Positions 24,915-33,195 of a stretch of DNA of 33,195 bases are shown in pieces. Origin of the DNA: an uncultured Flavobacteriaceae bacterium (lineage in GTDB: Bacteria > Bacteroidota > Bacteroidia > Flavobacteriales > Flavobacteriaceae); contig CAJXUB010000022.1 in the NCBI GenBank assembly GCA_913061125.1, forward strand, positions 1-33,195. Direction: 5' to 3'. The notes under the pieces are model-generated. The model ran no database searches. It had not been told where the DNA came from and was given only the letters and a program-made list of their open reading frames with translations. Every line of letters begins with the position of its first letter. Within the stretch, counting starts at the first letter, position 1. Made by a program: the position numbers and the translations under genes.

Positions 24915-27449
24915 ATGATTGAAGGAGAAAAGTTAATCCCAATTAACATAGAAGATGAAATGAAATCCGCATACATTGACTACTCAATGTCTGTGATTGT
25001 ATCAAGAGCTTTGCCTGATGTTCGTGACGGCCTTAAACCCGTACATCGTCGCGTCTTGTACGGCATGCACGAGCTTGGTGTTAAGGCCAGTTCGGCCCAT
25101 AAAAAATCCGCCAGAATCGTTGGTGAAGTTTTAGGAAAATACCACCCCCATGGCGATACCTCAGTTTATGACACTATGGTTCGTATGGCTCAAGAGTGGA
25201 GCTTGCGGTACATGCTTATTGACGGTCAGGGTAACTTTGGTTCCATCGATGGCGACAGCCCAGCCGCCATGCGTTATACCGAAGCACGGATGCGCAAGAT
25301 TTCAGAAGATATGCTTGCCGATATCGAAAAAGAAACTGTAGATCACAAATTAAATTTTGACGACACCCTACAAGAACCCACTGTTTTACCCACCCGAATC
25401 CCCGGACTTTTAGTTAACGGTGCTTCAGGTATTGCTGTTGGTATGGCTACCAACATGCCACCTCACAACTTGTCTGAAGTCGTGGATGGTATTACCACCT
25501 ACATCGATAACAACGATGTGGAAATTAGTGAACTCATGCAACACGTGAAAGCTCCCGATTTTCCAACCGGTGGAATTATTTACGGCTACGACGGCGTAAA
25601 GGATGCTTTTGAAACTGGACGTGGTCGAATTGTTATGAGAGCTAAAGCCAATTTCGAAGAAGTCAACGGTCGAGAGTGCATCATCGTCAATGAAATCCCA
25701 TATCAGGTTAACAAAGCGGATATGATCAAAAAAACCGCCGATTTGGTCAACGACAAAAAACTAGACGGAATTTCTACCATCCGCGATGAATCAGACCGAA
25801 ATGGAATGCGAATCGTTTACGTTTTAAAACGTGATGCTATTCCAAACATCGTTCTCAATAAATTATTCAAATACACGGCACTTCAATCGTCTTTTAGTGT
25901 CAATAATATTGCGTTGGTCAACGGTCGTCCAGAGATGTTGAATCTGAAAGACATGATTCGTCATTTTGTAGACCACCGTCACGACGTGGTCGTTCGACGA
26001 ACGAAATTCGAACTTCGAAAGGCCGAGGAACGAGCCCATATTTTAGAGGGATTAATTATCGCCTCAGATAATATTGACGAAGTTATTGCCATCATCAGAG
26101 GGTCTGCCAATCCTGATGAGGCCCGTCAAAAATTAATTACCCGTTTTGAACTGAGTGAGATTCAGGCCAAAGCCATCGTTGAAATGCGTTTGCGTCAATT
26201 GACCGGTTTAGAGCAAGATAAATTGCGTTCTGAATTCGAGCAATTGATGAAAACCATTGAAGACCTCAAGGATATTTTGGACAAAAAAGACCGCAGAATG
26301 CAAATCATCAAAGATGAATTGTTGGTGGTTAAAGACAAATATGGCGATGAGCGCCGCTCCACCATTGAATATGCAGGCGGCGATTTATCCATCGAAGATA
26401 TGATTCCAAATGAGCAAGTGGTAATTACCATTTCGCATGCCGGATATATCAAAAGAACCCCTCTTACAGAATATAGAACACAAAACAGAGGTGGCGTTGG
26501 ACAAAAAGCATCGACTACAAGAAATGAGGACTTTTTGGAGCACCTATTTGTGGGAACAAACCACCAATACATGCTCTTTTTCACCCAAAAAGGAAAGTGT
26601 TTTTGGATGCGAGTTTACGAGATCCCAGAGGGAAGTAAAACCTCTAAAGGACGCGCCATTCAAAATCTGATCAATATTGAACAAGATGACAAGGTCAAGG
26701 CATTCATTTGTACTCAAAATCTAAAAGATGAAGAATACATCAATGCGCATTACGTTATCATGGCCACCAAAAAAGGTCAAGTGAAAAAAACCTCATTGGA
26801 ACAATATTCCAGACCTCGAACCAATGGCATTAATGCCATTACCATTAAAGATGGTGACGAACTTTTGGAAGCTAAATTAACCACCGGAGAGAGCCAAGTG
26901 ATGTTGGCTCTTAAATCTGGTAAAGCCATTCGATTTGAAGAAGCCAAAACCAGACCGATGGGTCGCGGAGCTTCGGGAGTGCGTGGTATTACGCTGGCTC
27001 AGGATAGTGATGAAGTAATTGGCATGATTTCTGTGAATGATATGGAAAGTGACATCTTGGTCGTTTCGGAAAATGGCTATGGAAAACGTTCCAGTTTGGA
27101 AGATTACCGCCTTACAAATCGTGGTGGAAAAGGCGTAAAAACCATTTCAATCACCGATAAAACAGGGAGTTTGGTAGCCATCAAAAACGTGTCTGACGAC
27201 GACGATTTGATGATTATCAACAAATCAGGAATTGCCATCAGAATGGCCGTAGAAGATTTGCGCGTTATGGGAAGAGCCACCCAAGGGGTTAAGCTTATTA
27301 ATCTTAAAGGGTCCGATTCCATTGCCGCTGTGGCCAAGGTGATGAAAGAAGAAGAAAACGACTCTGAAACACCGGATGAAACAACAATGACGGAGGATTC
27401 AAATTCTTCCAACGATACCGAACAAAACAACACACAAACAGAAGCATAA
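24915..27449 (+). CDS. gyrA: DNA gyrase subunit A
   Basis: Type II topoisomerase subunit that breaks and rejoins DNA while introducing negative supercoils with GyrB. With the ATG at 24915 it has 844 residues and the normal N-terminus ([15 protein letters not shown]); a TTG at 24897 would add six residues unlike the family. The catalytic tyrosine is Tyr121 in AMRYTEARM. The quinolone region reads [11 protein letters not shown] with Thr82 and Asp86, the state I recall as wild type in Flavobacterium. The C-terminal beta-pinwheel carries the GyrA-box-like TNRGGKG, so it is gyrase rather than topoisomerase IV. The last 35 residues are an acidic, Ser/Thr/Asn-rich tail. A TPR gene follows after 15 nt. 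Confidence 0.96.
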   Translation: MIEGEKLIPINIEDEMKSAYIDYSMSVIVSRALPDVRDGLKPVHRRVLYGMHELGVKASSAHKKSARIVGEVLGKYHPHGDTSVYDTMVRMAQEWSLRYMLIDGQGNFGSIDGDSPAAMRYTEARMRKISEDMLADIEKETVDHKLNFDDTLQEPTVLPTRIPGLLVNGASGIAVGMATNMPPHNLSEVVDGITTYIDNNDVEISELMQHVKAPDFPTGGIIYGYDGVKDAFETGRGRIVMRAKANFEEVNGRECIIVNEIPYQVNKADMIKKTADLVNDKKLDGISTIRDESDRNGMRIVYVLKRDAIPNIVLNKLFKYTALQSSFSVNNIALVNGRPEMLNLKDMIRHFVDHRHDVVVRRTKFELRKAEERAHILEGLIIASDNIDEVIAIIRGSANPDEARQKLITRFELSEIQAKAIVEMRLRQLTGLEQDKLRSEFEQLMKTIEDLKDILDKKDRRMQIIKDELLVVKDKYGDERRSTIEYAGGDLSIEDMIPNEQVVITISHAGYIKRTPLTEYRTQNRGGVGQKASTTRNEDFLEHLFVGTNHQYMLFFTQKGKCFWMRVYEIPEGSKTSKGRAIQNLINIEQDDKVKAFICTQNLKDEEYINAHYVIMATKKGQVKKTSLEQYSRPRTNGINAITIKDGDELLEAKLTTGESQVMLALKSGKAIRFEEAKTRPMGRGASGVRGITLAQDSDEVIGMISVNDMESDILVVSENGYGKRSSLEDYRLTNRGGKGVKTISITDKTGSLVAIKNVSDDDDLMIINKSGIAIRMAVEDLRVMGRATQGVKLINLKGSDSIAAVAKVMKEEENDSETPDETTMTEDSNSSNDTEQNNTQTEA

Positions 27450-27464
27450 TTTAAATATCTCATA

Positions 27465-28715
27465 ATGAAAAAACACCTAATCTTTGGACTTACAATTGCA
27501 TTTGCGTTGTCCTTGCAGGCCCAAAAAAAAGAACTCCGCACGGCTGGAAAAGAGCTGGACAGAGGTAATTTTGACAAAGCCGCTACAGCGCTAACCGCTG
27601 CCGAATCCTTCTCATCCAGTATGGATGATAAGCAAAAAAGCCAGTTTAATCTCTATAAAAGTATCCTGTTATTTAAAAATGGAGCAGGTACTGGCGTAGA
27701 TTTAAATGCGGCTGTTGAAGCGCTAACTAAAGTGACTTCTTCTTCAGTATTGCAAGAGAAAAATCAACATCTTCAAAATCTATTGAACCATCTGCTCACA
27801 AAGGGGAGCGACCTCGTTCAATCTAACAATTTTGCCGATGGAACAGATTACTTTTACAACGCCTATACCATCTCAAAAAAAGACACCTTGTATTTGTATT
27901 ACGCGGCTTCTTCGGCGGTCAATGCCAAGCAATACGACCGTTCCTTGGAAATGTATGAAATCCTAAAAAATCTTGGATTTACGGGTATCGTAAAGCAATA
28001 TTATGCTGATAATGTGGAAACCAATAAGACAGAAACCTTTGATAATGAGGTACTTAGAGACGTTTCAGTTAAGACTGGAACTCATACCAATCCCACGGAA
28101 AAAAACAGCAAGTCCAAATACCCTGAAATTATAAAAAACATGGCTTTGATTTACAACGAGCGTGGAGAAACTGAACAAGCGTTGGAAGCCATGCGCGAAG
28201 CCCGTGCTGAAAATCCAGAGGATTTAAATTTAGTTCTGACGGAGGCCAATGTGCACTACACTATGGGAAATATCGAAAAATTCAAAGAACTTTTGGAATA
28301 CGCTACCGAACGTGATCCCAACAATGCAGAACTGCAGTACAACCTCGGGGTTATCGCTGCCGACGCCAAAGACGTTGAAAACGCCAAAAAATACTACGAA
28401 CGTGCCATTGCCCTAAACCCCGATTATGTTAATGCGTACATCAACCTGGCAGCACTTATTTTGGGTCAAGAGGAATCCATTATTAATGAGATGAACAACC
28501 TAGGAACTTCCGCCGCAGACGACCGCCGTTACGACGAACTTAGAGAAGAACGAAACCAGTTGTACTTGGATGCGATTCCATATTTGGAAAATGCTCTCAA
28601 AGCAGACCCCAATAATTTTCAAGCAGCCAAAACACTATCCAATATTTTCTCGGCCACCGGTGACGATGCCAATGCCAAAAAATACAAGGAAATGGCCGAT
28701 AGTTTAGAACAATAA
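27465..28715 (+). CDS. Exported tetratricopeptide-repeat protein
   Basis: A 416-residue protein with a signal peptide (about 1-20, ending LSLQAQ) and a helical solenoid. Clear TPR units are visible in the second half: IYNERGETEQALEAMREA, then LQYNLGVIAADAKDVENAKKYYERA with NPDYVNAYINLAAL, and a last one near LENALKADPNNFQAAKTL. The N-terminal half (about 25-190) is also helical and probably contains degenerate TPRs. It should act as a periplasmic or surface scaffold; no partner is indicated. It lies 15 nt after gyrA and shares the terminator at 28737, so it is probably co-transcribed with gyrA even though the two proteins work in different compartments. Confidence 0.88.
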   Translation: MKKHLIFGLTIAFALSLQAQKKELRTAGKELDRGNFDKAATALTAAESFSSSMDDKQKSQFNLYKSILLFKNGAGTGVDLNAAVEALTKVTSSSVLQEKNQHLQNLLNHLLTKGSDLVQSNNFADGTDYFYNAYTISKKDTLYLYYAASSAVNAKQYDRSLEMYEILKNLGFTGIVKQYYADNVETNKTETFDNEVLRDVSVKTGTHTNPTEKNSKSKYPEIIKNMALIYNERGETEQALEAMREARAENPEDLNLVLTEANVHYTMGNIEKFKELLEYATERDPNNAELQYNLGVIAADAKDVENAKKYYERAIALNPDYVNAYINLAALILGQEESIINEMNNLGTSAADDRRYDELREERNQLYLDAIPYLENALKADPNNFQAAKTLSNIFSATGDDANAKKYKEMADSLEQ

Positions 28716-28736
28716 TTATCCCCCAATAGATTACTC

Positions 28737-28767
28737 AAAAGCCCAATGCATTGCATTGGGCTTTTTT
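28737..28767 (+). terminator. Bidirectional terminator after gyrA-TPR
   Basis: AAAAGCCCAATG (28737-28748) pairs with CATTGGGCTTTT (28754-28765) around a 5-nt loop, with T's on to 28767. The A run on the left gives a shorter T tract on the minus strand, so it can also stop the NlpC/P60 transcript, whose gene ends at 28787. Confidence 0.92.
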
Positions 28768-28786
28768 ATTTTAATTTACAAAATCC

Positions 28787-29536
28787 CTAAACGATACTTT
28801 TGATCACTCGAAGCTTATGAGAGTGGGTTTTGGTATCTACATTGTAAATTCCAGAATGGTCGATACGATCGATGCGCACTTTGCCGTGCGCATGAATAAT
28901 ATGATGGTTTTCCATAATAATCCCCACATGAATAATATCGCCTTCGTTGTTATCAAAAAAGGCCAAATCTCCTGCTTCACTTTCTTCAATAAAACTGAGG
29001 GCTTCGCCTTGTGTGGCTTGTTGTGAGGCATCGCGCAAGAGTTTGAATCCATTAAGCCGATAGACCATTTGTGTGAATCCAGAGCAATCGATACCAAAAG
29101 GGGTTTTTCCGCCCCAAAGGTATGGGGTGTTGAGGTAAAGCAATGCCGTTTCAATAAGCTTGGTTTTGTCTTTAGCGCCAGCCATTCCTTCGCCGTCAAA
29201 CGTGTGGTTTAAAACCTTGCAGGGGTTTACCAAACTTCCCATCACGATGGGGTGAAGGTGTTGGTTATGATTCGCTATAAAATTCACCAAATCATAACAC
29301 AAAAGTTCCCTTGCAGAACTTAATTGTACATATTCTGATTTTTCAATAAACTGAAATTGTTTGTTGTCCACCCATCCTTCATAGCCGTCAAAAGACAACC
29401 GAATTCGACTCCAGGATTTTCGGTGTTCCAAGACCTTAAAACTTTCGCCATATAAGATTTGAGACGTGAGTTCGCTTCGGTCGGAGGGTTCTTGTCTTAA
29501 TGCGACAATGCTGAGATGGCACAGGCCGTATTGCAT
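28787..29536 (-). CDS. SH3b-NlpC/P60 peptidase, apparently cytoplasmic
   Basis: Cysteine peptidase of 249 residues. A bacterial SH3 domain (about 1-65; VALRQEPSDRSELTSQILYGE) is followed by an NlpC/P60 domain with Cys151 (GIDCSGF), His203 (IIHVGII) and His215 (HAHGKV) as the catalytic triad. There is no signal peptide, so cleavage of murein peptides after import, as in YkfC-type gamma-D-glutamyl dipeptidyl peptidases, is more likely than wall remodelling. The ATG at 29536 lies 2 nt beyond the thiolase stop at 29539; longer in-frame starts would overlap the thiolase gene and add unrelated residues. It is probably co-transcribed with the thiolase, although the two have no known shared pathway. 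Confidence 0.9.
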   Translation of the reverse strand: MQYGLCHLSIVALRQEPSDRSELTSQILYGESFKVLEHRKSWSRIRLSFDGYEGWVDNKQFQFIEKSEYVQLSSARELLCYDLVNFIANHNQHLHPIVMGSLVNPCKVLNHTFDGEGMAGAKDKTKLIETALLYLNTPYLWGGKTPFGIDCSGFTQMVYRLNGFKLLRDASQQATQGEALSFIEESEAGDLAFFDNNEGDIIHVGIIMENHHIIHAHGKVRIDRIDHSGIYNVDTKTHSHKLRVIKSIV

Positions 29537-29538
29537 AG

Positions 29539-30717
29539 TTAATTTCGTTCGAGGATTAGTGCCGAGGCACCACCGCCGCCATTGCATATGGCTGCTGCTC
29601 CTAGGGTTCCATTATTTTGTTCCAACACGTTAAGTAGGGTAACTACAATTCGAGCACCAGAGCAGCCCAAGGGATGGCCTAAAGACACAGCACCACCGTT
29701 GATATTGACTTTACTGTCGTCTAATTCCAAAATTTTCATATTGGCCAAACCGACCACAGAAAAGGCTTCGTTAAATTCAAAATAATCCACATCATCAATC
29801 GATATTTTGGCGTTGTCAAGGGCTTTTGGAAGTGCTTTGGCAGGGGCAACGGTGAATTGTTCCGGTTCTCGCGCTGCGTCGGCGTATCCTTTAATGGTTG
29901 CCAATGGCCTTATTCCCAACTCGTTGGCTTTTTCTTTACTCATCAAAACAAGCGCTGCTGCACCGTCGTTAATGGTAGAGGCATTGGCTGCCGTAACAGT
30001 GCCGTCCTTACTGAAGGCCGGTCTTAATGTTGGAATTTTTTCTAAATTAACATTACTAAATTCTTCATCTTGTGTGACCATGAGGGGTTCGCCACGACGT
30101 TGAGGGACTTCCACTGGAACCACTTCATTATTAAATTTCCCCAGATGCCATGCTTCTGAAGAGCGCTTGTAGGATTGAATTGCAAATGCATCTTGATCTT
30201 CTCGAGAGAATTGGTATTCTGTGGCACAAGCATCGGCACAAACACCCATGGCTTGTTGGTTGTAGGCATCGACCAGACCGTCTTTTTGAAGACCATCTTC
30301 CAAAGTTGCTGGACCAAATTTTCGGGCACTTCTGGCATGATAATAATGTGGAATACTGCTCATGTTTTCCATACCTCCAGCTACTATAATATCCGCATCA
30401 CCAAGGGCAATGCTTTGAGCGGCTTGCATGATGGCTTTCATGCCGGAGGAGCAAACTTTATTAACGGTTGTACAAGGCACCGTGTCTGGAATTCCTGCAA
30501 AAATGGCAGCTTGACGGGCTGGGGCTTGACCGCAACCGGATTGTACCACCTGACCCATTAAAACTTCGTCTACTTTGGAAGGGTTCAGATCGATTTTATT
30601 TAAAGCACCTTGGATGGCTATGGCTCCCAGTTTTGGCGCGGGAACACTAGATAGACTGCCTAAAAAGCGCCCGATTGGAGTGCGTACCGCCGATACAATG
30701 ACAACTTCTTTGCTCAT
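29539..30717 (-). CDS. Acetyl-CoA C-acyltransferase (thiolase)
   Basis: Biosynthetic/degradative thiolase of 392 residues that condenses two acetyl-CoA or cleaves 3-ketoacyl-CoA. The acyl-carrying Cys89 lies in NKVCSSGMKAI, His348 in GGAVSLGHPLGCSGAR and Cys378 in AAICNGGGGAS; all three catalytic residues are present at the normal spacing. The length and the CSSGMKA segment fit acetyl-CoA acetyltransferases of the AtoB/ThlA type better than long-chain FadA, but substrate range cannot be fixed. It could work with the 3-hydroxyacyl-CoA dehydrogenase encoded at 10075-10962. It is divergent from the PgpH-type gene and leads the pair with NlpC/P60. Confidence 0.93.
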   Translation of the reverse strand: MSKEVVIVSAVRTPIGRFLGSLSSVPAPKLGAIAIQGALNKIDLNPSKVDEVLMGQVVQSGCGQAPARQAAIFAGIPDTVPCTTVNKVCSSGMKAIMQAAQSIALGDADIIVAGGMENMSSIPHYYHARSARKFGPATLEDGLQKDGLVDAYNQQAMGVCADACATEYQFSREDQDAFAIQSYKRSSEAWHLGKFNNEVVPVEVPQRRGEPLMVTQDEEFSNVNLEKIPTLRPAFSKDGTVTAANASTINDGAAALVLMSKEKANELGIRPLATIKGYADAAREPEQFTVAPAKALPKALDNAKISIDDVDYFEFNEAFSVVGLANMKILELDDSKVNINGGAVSLGHPLGCSGARIVVTLLNVLEQNNGTLGAAAICNGGGGASALILERN

Positions 30718-30814
30718 GTTTTTTGTTTGATTTTTACGATACTAATGTAACTAAATTTTAGCAAAAACTCTGGAGGATTATCAATTTTTAGCGACAAAAT
30801 GCCCATCTTTTTAT

Positions 30815-30822
30815 TACATTTG
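30815..30822 (+). promoter_or_regulatory. -7 box upstream of the 7TM-HD gene
   Basis: TACATTTG matches TAnnTTTG and lies 59 nt before the ATG at 30882. The same octamer is used upstream of the tRNA genes at 32990. A clear TTTG at the -33 distance is missing; only T-rich DNA is present. Confidence 0.45.
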
Positions 30823-30881
30823 ATGGACGGTAGTAAGCCGTGCATTTAACCGCACGACCTAAATTTTTATTGACAGCAACA

Positions 30882-32930
30882 ATGAATCGATTTTTACACG
30901 CTTTATATAAAAATAATGCCTTGTTATACAAGGTCTTTTTGTTTGCAGTTACCACGGTTCTTGTGGTGTATTTATTTCCAAAAAGCGGGACGTTTCGTTA
31001 CAGTTTCGAAAAAGGAAAACCTTGGCAGTCGGAGAATCTATATGCGCCTTTTGATTTTGCCATTGAAAAATCCTCAGAGCAGTTGGCTCTTGAAATCGAT
31101 CGGACGAAGGAAGAGTCGCCTGTTTTTTTTGAGGTGGACACAATGCGTTTTGTGACGGTTCAATCCAATTATGAATTGAGATTTGATAACGAATTTTTTA
31201 ACGTACCAAAAAATCAATTTCAGTCCAATTTGTATCAAAAAGGACTTTCTGTTTTAGAGCAATTGTACGGCGTTGGTGTACTTGATACAGATTTTGGATA
31301 TGCTCCACAGCAAGTCATTTCTATACTTATCAATAAGACCCAAAATAGAGTTGTTGAGTATGGTGAGTTATTTATTCAAACGGATCTAAATACTTTTCTG
31401 GATTCGCAACTCGAAGATACCATTTATGACCCTTACAGGGCCGCGTTTAAATCCATTTTCTTTGATCTTGTCGTGCCTAATGCAAGTTTTAATTCTTCAT
31501 TAACCGAAGTGGCATTAAATGAACGATTATCACAAATATCGAAGGTTAGAGGGCGAGTGGATAAGGGAACATTAATCGTCTCGAAAGGCGAGGTGGTTCA
31601 AGGTGAAAAATTGGCCATGCTAAAATCTTTAGAATCCGAATACGAGTCTCAGGTTTGGAGCGAAGCCAATTACGTTTGGATTTTGGCGGCCTACAGCGTA
31701 CTGGTTGCTTTGGCTTTGCTGATGTTGTTTTTATTTCTTCGTAAATACCGTCCTGAAATTTTTTCAAACAATACCAAAGTCACGTTTATCTTTTTTAATA
31801 TCGCCCTGATGGTTCTCCTCACCACTTTGGTGGTAAAATTTAATTCGGCTTACATTTATGTCGTTCCCCTGTGTATTTTGCCCCTTGTTTTAAAAGCATT
31901 TTTTGATGCAAGATTGGGTCTTTTTGCACACGTCATAACCGTTTTGTTACTGGGATTTGTGGTAGCTAATAATTACGAATACATGTTCTTGCAAATCATT
32001 GCAGGCATCGTCACCATTTTAACCGTTTCCGAATTGTACAAAAGGGCCAATTTATTTATATCCGTTGGGCAGATTACACTTATTTATATTATTTCGTATT
32101 TCGCTTTTTATGTCATTCATGAGGGAAGTATAGACGGATTAAAATGGCAGAATTTTCTATTATTTGTATTGTGCGGTTTGGCCACGCTTTTTGTTCAGCC
32201 CTTAATTTATGCCTACGAAAAATTATTCGGACTGGTCTCCGACGTATCACTTCTTGAGTTGTCAGACACCAATTCAGCACTACTAAAAGAACTCTCAAAT
32301 AAAGCTCCCGGAACGTTCCATCATTCGTTAAATGTCGCCAACTTGGCCGAGGCAGCAGCCAACGACATCGGTGCCAACGCCATGCTGGTTCGAGTGGGAG
32401 CCCTCTATCACGATGTGGGTAAAATGCTTAACCCAACGTATTTCACTGAAAATCAATCAACTGGAACAAACCCCCATGACGAATTATCAGCAAAAGAAAG
32501 TGCAAAAATCATTGTGGACCACGTGATTAATGGCATCGAAATTGCCAAAAAAAATAAACTTCCCGATCGTGTTATCGATTTTATTCGAACCCATCATGGC
32601 ACAAGTTTTGTTCGCTACTTTTACAACAAACAGATGGCGTTAAGTTCCGAATTTGACCCCAATGATTTTCGATACAATGGCCCCAAGCCGTTCAGTAGAG
32701 AAACAGCAATTCTAATGATGTGCGATAGTGTAGAGGCGGCCTCAAAAAGTTTAAAAGAGCCCACATCAACAACCATCAATACCTTTGTTGATACCATAAT
32801 TTTAAATCAAATTGAAGCGGATCAATTTTTAAATGCTAACATTACGTTTAAAGATATCGAATCCATAAAAAAAGTGTTGAAACACAAGTTGGCCAACATG
32901 TATCATCTTCGAATTGAATACCCAGAATAG
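30882..32930 (+). CDS. PgpH-type 7TM-HD phosphohydrolase
   Basis: Membrane phosphohydrolase of 682 residues. One N-terminal transmembrane helix (about 10-30) is followed by an extracytoplasmic 7TMR-HDED-type domain (to about 260), a block of seven transmembrane helices (about 265-440) and a cytoplasmic HD domain. The HD motifs are GTFHHSLNVA and LYHDVGKM with the metal-binding pair His510-Asp511, then HPHDELSA-like NPHDELS and RTHHGTS further on. Relatives such as Listeria PgpH hydrolyse cyclic di-AMP to pApA. The ATG at 30882 is preferred to an upstream start at 30840 because the membrane helix follows at family distance. No terminator is evident; the tRNA promoter begins 35 nt after the stop. 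Confidence 0.9.
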   Translation: MNRFLHALYKNNALLYKVFLFAVTTVLVVYLFPKSGTFRYSFEKGKPWQSENLYAPFDFAIEKSSEQLALEIDRTKEESPVFFEVDTMRFVTVQSNYELRFDNEFFNVPKNQFQSNLYQKGLSVLEQLYGVGVLDTDFGYAPQQVISILINKTQNRVVEYGELFIQTDLNTFLDSQLEDTIYDPYRAAFKSIFFDLVVPNASFNSSLTEVALNERLSQISKVRGRVDKGTLIVSKGEVVQGEKLAMLKSLESEYESQVWSEANYVWILAAYSVLVALALLMLFLFLRKYRPEIFSNNTKVTFIFFNIALMVLLTTLVVKFNSAYIYVVPLCILPLVLKAFFDARLGLFAHVITVLLLGFVVANNYEYMFLQIIAGIVTILTVSELYKRANLFISVGQITLIYIISYFAFYVIHEGSIDGLKWQNFLLFVLCGLATLFVQPLIYAYEKLFGLVSDVSLLELSDTNSALLKELSNKAPGTFHHSLNVANLAEAAANDIGANAMLVRVGALYHDVGKMLNPTYFTENQSTGTNPHDELSAKESAKIIVDHVINGIEIAKKNKLPDRVIDFIRTHHGTSFVRYFYNKQMALSSEFDPNDFRYNGPKPFSRETAILMMCDSVEAASKSLKEPTSTTINTFVDTIILNQIEADQFLNANITFKDIESIKKVLKHKLANMYHLRIEYPE

Positions 32931-32965
32931 GGGTCATTTGCCGAATTAAAAAATTAAATAAATAG

Positions 32966-32997
32966 TTTGCGTTCTTGCCAATGAAAAGTTACATTTG
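32966..32997 (+). promoter_or_regulatory. tRNA operon promoter
   Basis: TTTG (32966-32969), a 20-nt spacer and TACATTTG (32990-32997) match both Bacteroidota promoter elements exactly. The tRNA-Ser gene begins 36 nt beyond the -7 box. This is the best-formed promoter in the window. Confidence 0.75.
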
Positions 32998-33033
32998 CAT
33001 CCGCAATTTTATTGAACAAGTTCTTTAAAAATA

Positions 33034-33120
33034 GGAGAGGTGCCAGAGTGGTAATGGAGCAGATTGCTAATCTGTCAACGCGTAAGTGTTGCCCGGGTTC
33101 GAATCCCGGTCTCTCCGCCA
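33034..33120 (+). tRNA. tRNA-Ser(GCU)
   Basis: An 87-nt type II tRNA. The acceptor stem GGAGAGG pairs with TCTCTCC (one G-T), with discriminator G and encoded CCA. The anticodon loop TTGCTAA has anticodon GCT, reading AGC/AGU. A long variable arm (CAACGCGTAAGTGTTG) and a T arm with GGTTCGAATCC complete the fold. The tRNA-Pro gene follows after 20 nt in the same transcript. Confidence 0.95.
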
Positions 33121-33140
33121 AGAAATACAACATTTCAGTA

Positions 33141-33195
33141 CGGGGTGTAGCGTAGCCCGGTTATCGCGCCGCGTTTGGGACGCGGAGGTCGCAGG
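33141..33195 (+). tRNA. tRNA-Pro(UGG), truncated by the window end
   Basis: The first 55 nt of a tRNA. CGGGGTG begins the acceptor stem, the D arm follows, and the anticodon stem CCGCG/CGCGG encloses TTTGGGA with anticodon TGG. The sequence ends in the 5' half of the T arm (GTCGCAGG), so the 3' end lies outside the window. Confidence 0.93.

Noticed and set aside
25155-25172. Thr82 in GyrA as a quinolone-resistance change
   Set aside because: As I recall, Thr at this position is the wild-type residue in Flavobacterium; Asp86 is also intact.
26195-26584. A 129-codon open frame antisense to gyrA
   Set aside because: It lies wholly inside gyrA, has Cys/Ser-rich shadow composition and matches no family.
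1-33195. CRISPR arrays, insertion sequences, prophage or defence islands
   Set aside because: No array of spaced direct repeats, no transposase or integrase, no phage gene and no compositional break; nearly every base belongs to a conserved gene or a short gap.

Overview
The window looks like a chromosomal housekeeping segment from a member of the Flavobacteriaceae (Bacteroidota). The DNA is AT-rich. Several upstream regions carry the Bacteroidota promoter signature (TTTG, about 20 nt, then TAnnTTTG) and there are no Shine-Dalgarno leaders. The gene content is typical of the family: a DUF5686/carboxypeptidase-regulatory outer-membrane protein, DUF1015, a YtxJ bacilliredoxin, a YbbR protein next to coaE, and a HAMP-less histidine kinase. 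I see no integrase, transposase, phage gene, CRISPR array or sign of recent transfer, and no gap between genes exceeds 300 bases.

Layout, left to right. A terminator for an off-window gene (32-59) is followed by a tightly overlapping plus-strand trio: a GT2 glycosyltransferase, a YbbR protein and coaE. Next comes a sensor kinase/OmpR-type regulator pair. A seven-gene minus-strand operon follows (11934 down to 5037): Gfo/Idh oxidoreductase, 3-hydroxyacyl-CoA dehydrogenase, DUF1015, YggS, an exonuclease-GIY-YIG nuclease, a potassium-channel-like protein and miaA. Then come pcm on plus, and DUF5686, smpB and clpB on minus. Next are ytxJ (plus), a TlpA-like lipoprotein and a DUF6314-like protein (both minus), hutH (plus) and clpC (minus). 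A gyrA-TPR gene pair (plus) follows, then a thiolase-NlpC/P60 pair (minus) and a PgpH-type 7TM-HD phosphohydrolase (plus). The window ends with tRNA-Ser(GCU) and a truncated tRNA-Pro(UGG).

Themes: protein quality control (clpB, clpC, smpB, pcm), thiol redox (ytxJ, TlpA), acyl-CoA metabolism (hbd-like, thiolase), translation and topology (miaA, gyrA, tRNAs) and envelope functions (GT2, DUF5686, NlpC/P60). YbbR, PgpH and a potassium-channel-like protein lie within 32 kb of each other, which suggests c-di-AMP/potassium physiology, but nothing in the sequence links them directly.

I do not see an obviously new multi-gene system. The points most worth checking are: (1) the exonuclease-GIY-YIG gene has no ATG/GTG/TTG ahead of its catalytic motif and appears to start at ACG; (2) three genes have a TAnnTTTG box 4-6 nt before the ATG, which suggests near-leaderless transcripts; (3) inverted repeats sit on the promoters of smpB and of the seven-gene operon; (4) the channel carries a C-terminal zinc ribbon. 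All functions are read from motifs and remembered family features; no database search was possible.
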